From Bimuria novae-zelandiae CBS 107.79 (lineage: Eukaryota > Ascomycota > Dothideomycetes > Pleosporales > Didymosphaeriaceae): a stretch of DNA of 64,000 nucleotides. The notes below the pieces were generated by a model. The model saw only the letters and a list, made by a program, of their open reading frames with translations, was not told the origin of the DNA and did not search any database. Positions 12,277 to 23,165 of the stretch are shown here, piece by piece. Where the stretch lies: positions 802,493-866,492 of the forward strand of contig ML976672.1 of the NCBI GenBank assembly GCA_010015655.1, in the 5' to 3' direction. Each line of letters begins with the position of its first letter. The first letter of the stretch is position 1. Made by a program: the position numbers and the translations under genes.

Positions 12277-12325
12277 TGTTGGGGTGGCGCGTTAGTGTCG
12301 CGGCGCACTGACTGTCTCGGCAGGG
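12277..12325 (-). repeat. Right terminal inverted repeat of the Fot1-like element
   Basis: Exact inverse of 10242-10290; followed by TA. Confidence 0.9.
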
Positions 12326-12436
12326 TATACCAAAGCGGCAAGCGCGAATTTACGCGTCGTAGGCACCTTCGCGACAGTGTAAAAGCCGCGCCCACCCTCT
12401 CCCATCAAGACTTCTCTCAGCCCGTCTCACTCTCGG

Positions 12437-13231
12437 ATGGGCAACGGGCAATCTCGTGACCAGTCGCCTGATATGCCCTCTACAGCTGCATCATCAAAGC
12501 GTCCGCTGGAGGATAGCGACGCGCCGCCGGCGAAACGCGCCCGCGGCCGTCCTACGAAAGACCCAAACACAGTCGCTACCCCAGCAAAAGACCCCATTGC
12601 ACCAACGCGAGGACGAGGCAGACCCAAGGGCTCTACGTCTGCCAAAAGCCCAGGAGATTCGAAGGTAGCCAAAGCTGGTCGTGGGCGCCCAAAAGGCTCG
12701 ACGTCTGCCACCAAAAGCCCCAAAGTTGCAGGCCGAGGAAGAGGTCGACCGAAGAAGGACGAGAGCACGGCTACGCCTGCTAAAAGCCCAGTGACTGCTG
12801 GACGAGGAAGGCCGAAGAAGGATACCACTGCAGAGGGATCTGCTCCCAGCAAAGCCCCAACCAAAAAGAACGTGACTTCTGCAGCGACTACGAAGAGCAC
12901 CTCAACTCCGGGCAAAGGCAGAGGTCGACCCAAAAAGGACACGATCGCCACGACGCCCGCGAAGAGCTCAAGCAAGCCTATCAAGGCACGTGGACGCCCG
13001 AAGAAGGACGCAAGCGCATCAAAAGCCACGACTGGTACGCCAAAGTCTGGTAAAGGAAGAGGCCGCCTGAAGAAGAACGCCGGCGCGTCTGCTGCAGATG
13101 CGCAAGATGCAAACGTCCCGCCTGCGACGCCCGCCCACCTGGTCATTACGTCGGACGTCGAAGAGGAGGAGGACGAGGTCGTCTCAGACGACGTGAGCGA
13201 CGCGTCTATCCAACCGGAGCTGCAACTATGA
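12437..13231 (+). CDS. AT-hook protein with eight hook motifs
   Basis: A single-exon frame of 264 residues, almost wholly low-complexity and basic, ending in an acidic tail (VEEEEDEVVSDDVSD). Eight AT-hook cores are spaced through it: ARGRPTK, RGRGRPKG, AGRGRPKG, RGRGRPKK, AGRGRPKK, KGRGRPKK, KARGRPKK and a variant KGRGRLKK. Such hooks bind the minor groove of AT-rich DNA, so this is likely a nuclear chromatin protein of the HMGA-like kind. No other domain is present. The spacers (TPAKSP, TATPAKS and similar) suggest growth by internal duplication. Its promoter may have been altered by the transposon ending 111 bp upstream. Confidence 0.8.
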   Translation: MGNGQSRDQSPDMPSTAASSKRPLEDSDAPPAKRARGRPTKDPNTVATPAKDPIAPTRGRGRPKGSTSAKSPGDSKVAKAGRGRPKGSTSATKSPKVAGRGRGRPKKDESTATPAKSPVTAGRGRPKKDTTAEGSAPSKAPTKKNVTSAATTKSTSTPGKGRGRPKKDTIATTPAKSSSKPIKARGRPKKDASASKATTGTPKSGKGRGRLKKNAGASAADAQDANVPPATPAHLVITSDVEEEEDEVVSDDVSDASIQPELQL

Positions 13232-13782
13232 TTATTAACATGTGCGTTGGATGACACCAACTGCCCAAAAAAGTTGTGTGTAACAGTCGGGGATTGCATC
13301 TCATTTTTACTGGCGAGTAAGCGTGTTTGAAGGCATATTCCTTTTGTTGTACACGTCCTTGCAGCGGCCGGTCTGTCATTATCTTTTCTTTGCGGTATCC
13401 GATAGTAAAAAAGGCGTAGATTCATTCCTTAGGATACTACTGCATTGGAAGTCTGCATTGTCATCGAAAATAATGGTAAGCTTTGAGTTTCTGTCTTGCG
13501 CTATAGAGTGAACCTCCTGCTTGTGCTAAGTCAAGACATGATGGGAACAGCTCAGAGGCACAGTGTGCCCAATAGACCACAAAGTGGGACCTTCGCTACA
13601 GCAGACCCAATCATCTGCGCCCTGGTTTACGATGACACATAGCACATGCATCCGAGCCAGTCATACGCGGGGCAGCCTAACACTGATCAGGATTGTTCGG
13701 GACACAATAGCTTACGTATCTATATTGAAAGAATCATCAATTTTTCATCAATAGGTGATTGCGACTCACCGACAATACCTTC
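13232..13782. other. Intergenic, no gene recognised
   Basis: Contains the 3' region of the AT-hook gene and the upstream flank of the tRNA-like gene. Nothing else supported. Confidence 0.35.
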
Positions 13783-13924
13783 GGTGGTATGGTCTAGTGG
13801 TATGACGTCGCGTTGTGGTAACACATGAAGTTCCGCGCCAGCCTGGGGTAGGTTGGCCCTCTCCTAAGAGGACTACTTCAAACAGTGTACTGACTGTAAC
13901 AACAGTTCGATTCCCAGTACCGCC
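13783..13924 (+). tRNA. tRNA-His(GTG)-like gene with an anticodon-loop intron and a GT-AG insertion in the T arm
   Basis: The 5' GGTGGTA pairs with the 3' TACCGCC (one G-T pair) and A follows as discriminator. An A box (TGGTCTAGTGG, 13790-13800) and a three-pair D stem are present. The anticodon stem begins TCGCG, with loop TTGTGGT and anticodon GTG at 13815-13817. A canonical intron after position 37 (13819-13832) contains ACAC, which can pair with the anticodon; the 3' stem CGCGC leaves one mismatch. The T stem CTGGG (13843-13847) is separated from TTCGATTCCCAG by 58 nt (13848-13905) that begin GTAGGT, contain CTGAC, and end AACAG. Removing them restores a perfect five-pair T stem. A T-run (about 13941-13946) follows as a Pol III terminator. 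It could instead be a pseudogene. Confidence 0.6.
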
Positions 13925-14153
13925 AAAAGCTACAAGCTTTCCTTTTTTGCGTCCCTCTCCGATCCGAGTGAGATAATTTTTGCTGGCATGTGGGGGCTTC
14001 GGCCTGGCAGCTGATGGGTGCGTGAGAATGATCGGGAGCAGGCTTATGTCAGGGATGGCGGACTGCTCCGAAGCAACTCCGACCTCCGCGTCTAACTTTT
14101 CGTCGCGCGCGGGCTAAGATGCGTTTGCTCTCATCACAGCGCGTTCACACAGC
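13925..14153. promoter_or_regulatory. tRNA terminator and TIM54 upstream region
   Basis: Begins with the T-run that should end tRNA transcription. The remainder is the presumed TIM54 promoter and leader; no specific element is identified. Confidence 0.4.
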
Positions 14154-15585
14154 ATGTCTGAATCTGGCGCAAAAGCGTCGCCCGCTCCAGGGGCATCGCA
14201 AGGTGCTGCGAAACCACCAAAGCCTCCGAATCCAGTATGGAGGATGATGGGTATGTCTTGCTCTCCACGATGTCTTCTACTTACCTGCTCTGGCCTCGAT
14301 TGAACATTCACTTACAATCACTTTAGGTCTACCAAACTTCCGGTGGAGGCTTCCTTCGCGGAATTGGATGATCTTTCTCTCTATCACAGGCTCCTGGACT
14401 GCCGCCGTTATCTACGATCGCCGTGAGAAGAAGCGCATACAGCAGAGATGGACGAAGGTCGTCGAACACATCGCTTCCGAACCGATCAACGAGCACCAGA
14501 TGCTGCGAAAGCTTACGGTGTATCTGTCTGCGCCGCCGGCGGATGGGATAGTTGCTGCACGCGAGCACTTCAACGAATACGTGAAGCCGATCTTAGTGGC
14601 AGCAGCGTTGGACTGGGACGCCGTAGAAGGGCGACGGGAGGGCGACGTCAGAGCAGGTCTGGCGGAGAGGATACGAAGACTCAGATGGAAGAGAGGAGAG
14701 AGCGTGAAGGAGGAGCCGGAGATCGATACCAAGGACATCATAGAGGAGTCCCGGTTAAGAGCGGGCATCACGGAGTGGGACGGGCCTGCGGGAGACATTG
14801 TCATCGGGAGGCACACGTGGAAAGAGTATGTTCGGGGACTGCACGAGGGATGGTTGGGTCCAATGGACCCTCCGCCTTCAGTAAACTTGTACGAACCCCC
14901 ATCGCCTCCGCCTGAAGCGCCGCCAGCTGCCACCCCTGAGGTCTCAGAACAGCCCGTGGCCTCGCCATCGTCGACGGACGACGCCTCCCCGACGGTCGCC
15001 CATGATAGCGCACCCGCAGAACCAGAGAAACCCAAAGAAGAAACCAAACCAAAGAAGAAAAGACAGCCTCCACCTTTCATCACAACCGCTGAGTACTCGC
15101 AAGCGCAACTTCCGCCCACCTGCCCGCAAGCTCTCGGCCCCTCCTCGACCGTCGCTCTTCCGCATCTCCTCGGCTTCTTCAACTTTCCTATTCGCATGTA
15201 CCGATTCCTGAATCGGCGACAGGTCGCAGATGAAGCCGGTCGACAAACAGCTGCCGTTGTGCTCGGCGTGTACAGACCATACGATACAATGAGCGATCCT
15301 GAGGACGGTGCGCAATGGGAGCAGCAACGACTCCTCACGCACGAGGAGCCAGAGTGGCATAAGACAGCACGGGAGAGGAAAGATGACGAAGGCGAGAGGG
15401 TGTGGTTGGACGATATGGTGATTGATCCGAGGATCGGCGAGCGCATGCGCAAGTTCGAACTCAATGCTGAGGAAGAAGACAGGGCGAAGAACATGCCCGT
15501 TAGCGGCGGAAAGCCTTGGTTCTCCGGGCTCTGGTCGAAGAAGGAGAAGCCGCTGTGGGAGGGGCTGAGCGATGACTTGGACTAG
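14154..15585 (+). CDS. TIM54: Mitochondrial inner membrane translocase subunit Tim54
   Basis: Two exons (14154-14250 and 14327-15585; GTATGT donor, CTTTAG acceptor) encode 451 residues, the usual Tim54 size. After a short Ala/Pro-rich start comes the conserved NPVWRMMGLPNFRWRLPSRN, then one membrane segment (MIFLSITGSWTAAVIY) and the charged DRREKKRIQQRW, the family's signature region. The C-terminal two thirds contain the intermembrane-space domain (MYRFLNRRQVADEAGRQTAA, later a PWF...LW...PLWEGL end). Tim54 belongs to the TIM22 complex that inserts carrier proteins into the inner membrane. The Pro/Ala/Glu/Lys-rich stretch in the middle is variable among fungi. TMA20 follows in the same direction. 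Confidence 0.9.
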
Positions 15586-15991
15586 AGAAGAGGCGGTTCG
15601 ATGATGCATAATAGAGGACGATTTGCTTCGAGCCTTTGGGGCCTGCAGATATCAGCATATGGGTTTCGTATTTGTGTTATTGTATTGTATCAGTAGCGAT
15701 GTAGCATAGCATGACTGAGCATGGGTACAGGCATAATTTACTCTATACATCCATCTTTGCTCACCTGCGGAATTTGATCGACTGTGTGATGCTGCTCAAT
15801 TCACCTGCAAAAAGTGGGTACGGCGTATTTCCAGCACAGCAAGCCACGCACGCGCCATCACCCTCTTCGCGCCTACCCCGCCAAACCCTGCCCCTCACCT
15901 ACACGCGCAACATCTCCCACGCGCCATTCCTCCCAAACATACTACTCCATTCATCCACCGCAGTGCAAAGACTACTCACTAAACCGCCACC

Positions 15992-16709
15992 ATGTTCAAG
16001 AAAGAGTACGCCCCCATTCAAAGTCACCCTCAAATCAGTGCAGGCTAATGGGAATAGCATCTCCCCGGGCGCAAAATCAAAGGTCAAGTCCTCCGTGCAG
16101 CGCACCATCCGCCAAAAAGTGCTAGACACATATCCCCTCCTCGAGCCTTACATCGAGGACATCCTCCCTAAGAAAGAGCAGCTGGACCTCGTAAAACTGT
16201 ACGCCTCTCCGTCCCCACGCATCCACAACACTTACTCTCCAGCTACGCCTTTCGAATCTCACAATTACTGGAAGAGAAAGCTAACGAGGTGCAGTCCTGA
16301 TAGAGTCAGTTTATACGTCCTCAACGGCACCCCGCTCTTCTTCCAACACATGGACGACGCACTCCTCCCGCACCTCGCCCTCGTGCACCGCTACCCAAAC
16401 GCCTTTTCGCGCCTGCGCATCGACCGCGGCGCCATCCGCTTCGTACTGTCCGGCGCGACGCTCATGGCGCCCGGCTTGACGTCCCCGGGCGGCCGACTAC
16501 CAGGGGACCCAGCGGATACCGAGGGGCGGTACGGAAAAGAGGATTTGGAGCCCGGCACGCCCGTGGTGATTGAGGCGGAGGGGAAGGACACCGCGTGCAT
16601 GGTGGGGGTACTGAAGATGGGGACGGGGGAGATGAAGAAGGTGAAGAAAGGGCAGGCGTGTGAGGCGGGACATTATCTTGGAGATGGGCTGTGGACGTTG
16701 GCGTTATGA
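15992..16709 (+). CDS. TMA20: Tma20/MCT-1-like ribosome-associated protein with PUA domain
   Basis: Three exons (15992-16005, 16058-16198, 16295-16709) give 189 residues, the expected length. The first exon is only 14 nt and encodes MFKKD across the splice. The second intron ends GTGCAG, so that VKL joins PDRVSLYVLNG. The N-terminal MCT1-type domain is followed by a PUA domain with DRGAIRFVLSGATLMAPGLT and a closing ETGHYLGDGLW-like segment (EAGHYLGDGLWTLAL). Tma20 pairs with Tma22 on the 40S subunit and acts in ribosome recycling and reinitiation. The PUA domain has a Gly/Asp-rich loop (GGRLPGDPADTEGRYGKED) that is probably variable. SGT2 lies tail to tail downstream. Confidence 0.9.
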
Positions 16710-17052
16710 GGGGTTGATGTGCAGGCGGGCGAGATGTGGGTAGGTTGAATGGGCAAGACGCGAGGGGTTTAGACAGAAGTCATCGATGGTTGAACATGGA
16801 ATAGCATTGGTATCAGGACCAGCTAACGCGCAGCTGCAAGCGGGTGGTTAGATGAAGCCTGCGCAGTGGAAGTGAGGAACGTGTGCGCCCTCGATGTCAG
16901 AGGGTGATCTTACGCCACACGGGCACCGGATATTCGCAGAAAAGATCAATTGGTATCATTGTTACCGTCTATTCGTGAATGATGATATCGTCTCAGACTA
17001 CTCGTTCAAAAGCCAACCATTATCTCCAAGGGCCTCCGCAAGCAGCGGGCTA

Positions 17053-18294
17053 TCATGAGCCGCCAGCTCCTCGCCCAGCACCACCTCGACCAGCGCCGCC
17101 CATGAAGTTTCGTGCCCTGCATCTTATATTAGTTCCCTTCTAGTATGACATACCCTAGGATCGACTTACATCTCTGCAATGTTAGGGTCGTTCATCATAG
17201 AGCTCAGGTCGGGCATGCCGCCACCACCGCCTGCACCACCTCCGCCAGCGAAACGCTCCGCCATTTGCCTCATCTGCGGGTTGTTCATAAGGCCGCTCAT
17301 CATTTCGGGGTTCTGCATCATCTGCTGCACCATGGGGCTCTGCATCGCCTGCTGGATCATCGGGTTGTTCATCAAGCCGGCGAGACCGCCCATGCCACCT
17401 GCTCCTCCATCACCACCACCTCCACCCCCACCCCCACCTAACATACTGGCCAGAGATGCGAGATCGGGCATGCCACCAGCGCCGGCACCAGCACCGCGTG
17501 ACGCTTCCGCATCTGCAGCACCGACATCGCCGCCCTCCTCTTCGTACTTCTTTTTCGCTGTCTCGTAGCCGCGGCGCATAACGTCCGAGCCGCCGCCCTC
17601 AGCATCCATGCCCTTCTTGTATGCCTCCATGGCGCCCTTCGCATCACCTAGCGCAAAGCACGCAAACCCAAGGCGGGAATAAGCTTTCGAGTAGTTCGGG
17701 TCCGCCGCCACCGCCATCTCCGCATCGCTCTTCGCCTCAGCGTGGTTCCCCGCACCCGAATGCGCAGCCGCACGATTCGACAGATAAATTGGGTTCAACG
17801 GCACGATATCCAGCGCCGCAGTATAATGCTTGACCGCGCCCGCATAGTCCTTATTCTTCATCGCCTCATTGCCCAAGCCCTTCAGCCGCTCTGCTTCGTC
17901 CTTGTTCACGCCGCCCGGCCCCGCTTTGACGTTGTCGCTCGACGGTGTCTGCGGTGTCGCGGGCCGCGCTTCGGACGCAGACGATGAGCCTTGTGTCGAC
18001 GCGGTTGTCTTGCCCTTGAGCTTCTCGTACACGTTGTAGATGGCGAGCAGGTTCTGCCCGCCTAGTGCGTCGGACATGGCGGCGCTGTCCGATGGGTCTA
18101 CTTTGAAGGCTTCGCTGATGCAATTGGTGGCTACCTCGAGCTGCTCGGCGTCTTCGGCGGGAACGCTTCCATCAGTTTGGGAGGTCTGGAGGAAGTCGAG
18201 GATTGCGAGAGCGAGGCGCTTTTTGGATTGGGCGGGGGGTGCCTATGGTTTTGTTAAGTTGTTTGCATTGAGGCGGCGGTGGTCGACTAACCAT
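17053..18294 (-). CDS. SGT2: Sgt2-type TPR co-chaperone
   Basis: Three exons: the start codon alone (18294-18292), a main exon (18242-17170) and a short last exon (17116-17053), joined by GTTAGT...CATAG and GTAAGT...TGCAG introns, give 379 residues. The N-terminal dimerisation domain begins APPAQSKKRLALAILDFL. Three TPR repeats occupy about residues 105-220 (ERLKGLGNEAMKNKDYAGAV, then LNPIYLSNRAAAH). A Gly-rich linker leads to the NNP/Met-Gln-rich Sti1-like segment (GLMNNPMIQQAMQSPMVQQM). Sgt2 receives tail-anchored membrane proteins and passes them to the GET pathway. Reading without the last intron would stop right after AEM; the strong donor and an RG-rich tail support the spliced form. 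Confidence 0.9.
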
Positions 18295-19344
18295 TCTGGC
18301 AACGGGAAAAGTGTGGAGGGTGGGTTTACAGGGTATATGCGGGAGTGAGGGTGTGTGCGGCGGAGTGGTGATGTTATGCGGGAAGCCGTCAGTTGGGCGT
18401 CGGAAGCTTGCGTCGCGGGGTTATTAGGACGTACGCGAACATTCGATCATCAACCAGCCTCGTATCGCGCGGGGCAGCGCCAAGGGAGGTCTATGCTTGC
18501 TTAGTCATCGGGCGTGAATGCCTCCGGCGTTTGATTTCTGTTTGTCCACACCACTACTATCCAACCGGAGAGGAATCGTTTTCCAAGATATTTATCGCAG
18601 CCGTGTAGAGGCTTAACAAAGATGCGGTTGTGGATCCAGACTAGATGCAGTCGTGGTTCTTCCGTAACGACGATTTCACGACCCTTAACTCGCTGGCGGT
18701 GCAACGGGTTGATGTTAGCGCTGGAGAAAGTCGTTATAATCCAAAGACGCGGCGCCCGTATATGCAGCCGGGTCGTAAAAGGCAGGAGCGTTGATCTTGT
18801 GCGTCTTGAACTCATGGGGGCGCCGTTCCCCCCCCCCCCCTTTCAGCTTTCTCCCTGCTCGTTGCTCCAACCCTTCCTCAGAACACAACTTTGAACAGGA
18901 AGAAGTCAACGGGCACATGCCACAATGAGCCCCACCGAATCTACGCGAAACACCTCTTTCGCGCCTGGTGAATCGCAAATAATCATGGTACTCTCAATTT
19001 TATTGTCACGGCCTCTTACTTTCCCGATCCGCTTCATTCCATCGAAGTACGAACTGTTTGTGCACTATGTTGTTGTTCGGTACCGGCTGTTGAAGTTGGG
19101 TGTAAGTCTATACAATTATGTAGGCAGGAAGCCGCCTATATAGGGCTAGCGTGCTCCTTCCGTATGCCGGGGAGCGCCTCCCTCAACACCGGCTATCCAA
19201 TAGGTAATAATCAAGCTTCACACTCGATGCCTCCCCGAGCTTTCTGATTATAACGACTGTTTCTTCACCTTCCCCTAGAAATACAACTTGTGAGGTTAGA
19301 TCGGGCTTTCACTCACTGCGGCTGCCGACTCCAAAACTCCTACG
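18295..19344. other. Intergenic with a C13 homopolymer
   Basis: The upstream region of SGT2. A run of about 13 C (18828-18840) is followed by TTTCAGC. No gene is recognised. Confidence 0.4.
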
Positions 19345-20840
19345 GATGGTTTGTTTAGGACCCTAGCGCCTTTAAGGTACACTGACTGCCGTCTTTATGA
19401 AGACGAGGGCGAAATCATCTTCGCTCGAACGCTCGAGCCCTGTGACCCGGTAAATGTCTGGCAGGGGGCTCATCCCGATTACAGCTTCTTGAACGAGAGA
19501 AGATGGGTGTTCCAAGAACGCATGATGTCGCCACGAACGGTTCATTTCAATTGTTTCGGTATCCATTGGGAATGCCGCGAAGATTTTCTGTGTGAGATCA
19601 AGCCGAAGCGCGTCCGATTGATGGGGGCACCAACTCCGGGTACTCCGACAATCAGTTTTTCCTCCATGACCCCAAATATGCTTCGCTGAAAGCCATTTAT
19701 GTCGAAATGATTTCATGAAGAAATATGGTGCACGACGGTAATGGGTACGATACGTGTGAATATGCATACCGTAAAATGACGCAAGCGTTATTTCGGGAGA
19801 TGTGGAACACTTTGCTGTCCCTCTATACTGGTACAAAACTCACTCATGAGGATTATCGTCTTTCAGCTATTGCAGGAATTGTTTCTGCCCCTCGTGATAT
19901 CCTTATTCGGAACACGTCTTTTCCGCCAAAGGCGTGCTTCGGTATCTGGTTTCATGGCCCAGTCGATTCACTATGCTGGTATATCCACTATACGCAAGCG
20001 GAAGGTGAGGCAGATGCAACATTGTCGCGCTTCAAACACTTGCCTACCTGGTCTTGGATGCTTTTCACGAGTGGGATCATCGAAAATGCGGAACGCCTTC
20101 TTTCGAAGCTGCACCGGTGGCAAATGGAGGTATTCTACTCAGTCATATTTATGAGCATTTAACCGCCTACACCTTTCGTCCAAGTTCGAAACTTGGCAAA
20201 GTACGAGGGAGTTATAAAGATCATGGGTGTTATGGTGAAATGCCGAACGTACAGCTACCCGGGCCGGAGCGGGCAACGCTCGTGGGCCATCTTACCTCTA
20301 CAAGTCCCATCTTCTTACGGAGAACCCAACAAAGGACTTTTCGAAAGCATTAGCGGCCACCCGTCTACAGAAACTCATGACGAACTTACGAGCCTATTTG
20401 GACCCGGCCTCCCTTGTGAGTTTTTCTCCGATTTGCCTGGCGCGATAACCGAGCACCAAGATCTTAATTGTCTTCTAATAAAACGAAAGGCTTGGACCAA
20501 TGGTTACCGTGTGTGGGATATGTGGGATTTTGGTTTCTTGCTTGAAGAGCAAGACGGGTCCGACGGGAAGCACTTCGAGAGAGTAGGTCTACACTCGGAG
20601 GATAGCGGAGAGGCAAAACAATTGGAACGTGCTGGTTTTAGCGGAGACTGGATCCCAGATCGGAGCAGTCGGGTTGAGCCTGTTGAGATGCTGGAAATGC
20701 TTGCAAGCATGATGATCATGTTTCCGGTGCCCGGGCAAGCAGATGCAGGTGGAGGAGACCGAGGGCATCACTCCATCTTCACGAATGAAACAGGGGCTCA
20801 TGTACGCGACGACGTGCTGTCAGAGGTGGAGCTTCGCTGA
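19345..20840 (+). pseudogene. HET-type (heterokaryon incompatibility) gene relic
   Basis: The part around LNERRWVFQERMMSPRTVHF followed by WECRED matches the middle of HET-domain proteins, and CKL-like text (TGTKLTHEDYRLSAIAGI) matches their conserved region after it, as does the later WSW motif. The expected N-terminal HET signature (SY.WG and WID..CINQ) is absent. At least two frame changes are needed (between 19689 and 19725 and around 20120-20190). The last frame (to 20840) continues for about 200 residues without a clear motif. HET proteins trigger cell death on fusion of unlike strains. This copy appears truncated and dead. Confidence 0.6.
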
Positions 20841-21067
20841 TTGAATCAATGCTTTTGGAAGTTGAACTATGATAATTGTCCGGTACTTCATAAATATATT
20901 TCATATGTACAGCACCAAAATCAAGCCTTTCAATACAATTAGCCATGTCCGGAACAGAGCGATGAGCTCAACATCTGAATGTGCTACTGTGAAGGCTATA
21001 CCCATTGATGCATTCAAGCTAATTCTATACTAATCCTAGTCAGAAACAACAACAGTCCCAAACAACC

Positions 21068-22816
21068 TCACGTCTTCTTCAATACTCTGTCAAGCACCCG
21101 GTGTCTGTACACCCAGCTCCTCGCTTTCTTGCCAAAGATATACATAGGAATAGTCGTCAGTGTAACCGCAATAGTCGTGCCTCCAATAACATAGAAACAG
21201 TCTCGCACGCCTTGTGCGACAATCCAGTCGTTCGCATAAAAAGTCAGTCCAAACGCAAACAAGTTCTTGATGAAGTTCATGATTGCGAAAGCTTCGGCGG
21301 ATTGCTCACGGTGGCTGTCGCTGACGTATGTCACGATTGCCGTGGTTCCGAGCTGCACGCCCAGATTGATCAAGCCCATGCAGACGATGACGGGTATTGG
21401 CCACGGATCTTGGTTGTAAAGGGATTTGCCCCAGGCGAAGAAACCGGTGGTGGTGAAGATGAGGTACGTCACCATAACTGGCAAGCGGAACTCGGGTTCT
21501 GGAGGAAGCGGTGATTAGCTTTACATTAACAATTGACAGCTTGGATTTGCTTGACTTACCGAAAATGCCATTGTTGCGCTTGGACATCCACGTAGCGACG
21601 CCATCGACGAGGTAACCCGAGACAAGGGCCGCCAAAACCGATGCAACGAAAGACGACACGTTTGTTGCACCGACCGACGAGACGGAGAAGTTGTACGGAG
21701 GCGCCGAGAAAATCTGCGAAAGCGTGATGGAGATTAAGACAAGCCATGATATGCAGATGGTGAACAGAAGCGTGGCCCACATGACGATCGGCGACACAAG
21801 GACGAAGAATGGCCGGATGAATAACCTCCAAAACGACACATTATCCCAGTATCCATTCCAAGGAGCCAATTCTTGCATGTAAGAAATTCTTGGCTCCGAC
21901 GACGCATTGGTGGCACCGATCGGACTCTCCTCAATGCGCATCGTCTTCTCCTTCTCGGCTTCTTCGATCTCGACCGTATGCTCGGTTGTGTCTATGTTGA
22001 TGGCGTTGTGGCGCACGTAAGCTGACTCAGGCATGAAGAATACAACGAGCAGGAGCATGACCACAAATGCACCCCCCATGGCGTGCATGGCGATGCGATA
22101 CGACCCTTGTTCGATGACGGAGCCCGCGATGGGCCCAGCGAGGTTGATCCCACCGAGCACACCGAGATTGAAGAAGGACATTCTGAAACCACGTTCGTGG
22201 ACGTGCCAAATATCTGCGACGGACGCCGGGATCAGGGCCTCGAAGGGTGCCATGCATAAGCCTTGGAGGGCTCTTGCGCCGGCCAGAGACCCGAAGCTCT
22301 TAGCTTCTGCGGCCCAGAAACATGAGACGGCGAGCCCGACTGTAGTCGCCAGGTATATCGGCCGCTTGCCCATCTTGACAGCAGACGAGTTGAAGATGAG
22401 AGATCCAACGCCGATGGCGACGATGCAGGATCCGTTGCAGCCGAGTGTGAAGCGCTGGAGCGATACACCGAATTGAATAGAGAGCGGGACGAAAGCAGGT
22501 GTCAATAGTGGTCCCATAGCTGTCCACCAGTGTGAGTCTAAGCAGTCTGGAGTTTTGGGAACGACCTACCTCCTACGCACCCACATCCGTAAGCGATGAC
22601 CAAGGTGAACATCTCCTTCTTCCATCTCGGCCAGTTGTACGGGTCGTTTGGTGAATCTGAAGGTTGCGGTACAAGAACAATTTGTCCAGTTGGATCATGT
22701 TTGAGCAGTGTGCGGTCCACACCCGCGATCTCGACATCCAGGCTATTGAGCTCGCTCAGTGGCGCCGTCCCCGGCACATGCTCCAACTTATTGTCATCGA
22801 TGATTCCTAGCGGCAT
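21068..22816 (-). CDS. MFS transporter, DHA1 (12-TM) type
   Basis: Exons 22816-22570, 22519-21560 and 21498-21068 join in frame (introns of 50 and 61 nt) to give 545 residues. The cytoplasmic N-terminus ends in DPYNWPRWKKE, a hallmark placed before helix 1 of fungal DHA1-like carriers. Twelve hydrophobic segments follow with a long central loop (about residues 270-320) rich in Glu/Thr. The helix 2-3 loop reads KMGKRPIYL, close to the general MFS A-motif. Likely a plasma-membrane exporter or nutrient carrier of unknown substrate. No cluster genes are adjacent, and the neighbour downstream is a HET relic. Confidence 0.85.
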
Positions 22817-23045
22817 AGTCGCGAGTATCGTGTCCGCGTAGTCGGTAATAAACCTTGAAGCTCGAGATCGTGGAAGGCATATCGTAGGTTATATACCATA
22901 ATTAACGTTTCCGTCGCGTAGGAACCATCGATGCGGAAAGGGAGCGAAAATGTGGGCCAGGTTTGCCGAGAAGGCATCCCGCCTGGAATGCGGGGGAGCA
23001 ATTTCGCGGGGTTCAACGCTTGGGGATTGGGCACTCTCGGGCCAG

Positions 23046-23165
23046 AGTTGTCAACAATCAAGCGATAGGCAGATTGATTACTGGATCAGGTCTAACACGG
23101 ACCTCTCTGGTCTTTTGGCGCTTAGTTGGGCAATCAATCTGGAGATCGCTTGATTGTTGACAACT
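23046..23165. repeat. 120-bp inverted-repeat element (MITE-like)
   Basis: The ends (23046-23066 and 23145-23165) are perfect 21-bp inverted copies beginning AGTTGTCAACAATCAAGCGA. A second inner inverted pair (AGATTGATT / AATCAATCT) extends the hairpin. No target duplication is clear. It lies in the 590-bp gap between the MFS gene and the glycerate kinase 3' end. It may be a small non-autonomous transposon or a regulatory hairpin. Confidence 0.6.

Larger units (their letters stand above)
10242..12325 (-). mobile_element. Fot1/pogo-like DNA transposon with 49-bp inverted repeats, RIP-damaged
   Basis: The two ends (10242-10290 and 12277-12325) are perfect inverted copies beginning CCCTGCCGAGACAGTCAGTG, flanked on both sides by the dinucleotide TA, the usual mariner/pogo target duplication. 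On the minus strand a transposase begins at 12235 (MDPIEAAIIAIDSREPGE...KIAEEFGV), matching the psq-type helix-turn-helix N-terminus of fungal Fot1-like proteins. A later fragment at 11567-11767 reads MDEKGFLLGITGRSKRIF, the block holding the first catalytic Asp. Most of the rest is TA-rich with many stops, as expected after repeat-induced point mutation. About 600 undetermined bases fall inside the element. It lies 111 bp upstream of the AT-hook gene. Confidence 0.85.

Noticed and set aside
12427..13425. 332-residue minus-strand frame over the AT-hook gene
   Set aside because: A shadow of the repetitive basic protein on the other strand; it has no domain.
14412..15494. 360-residue minus-strand frame over TIM54
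   Set aside because: Antisense to a clearly recognised gene and without motifs.
18828..18840. Poly-C tract as a regulatory element
   Set aside because: A 13-C homopolymer with no supporting context; its length may also be a sequencing artefact.
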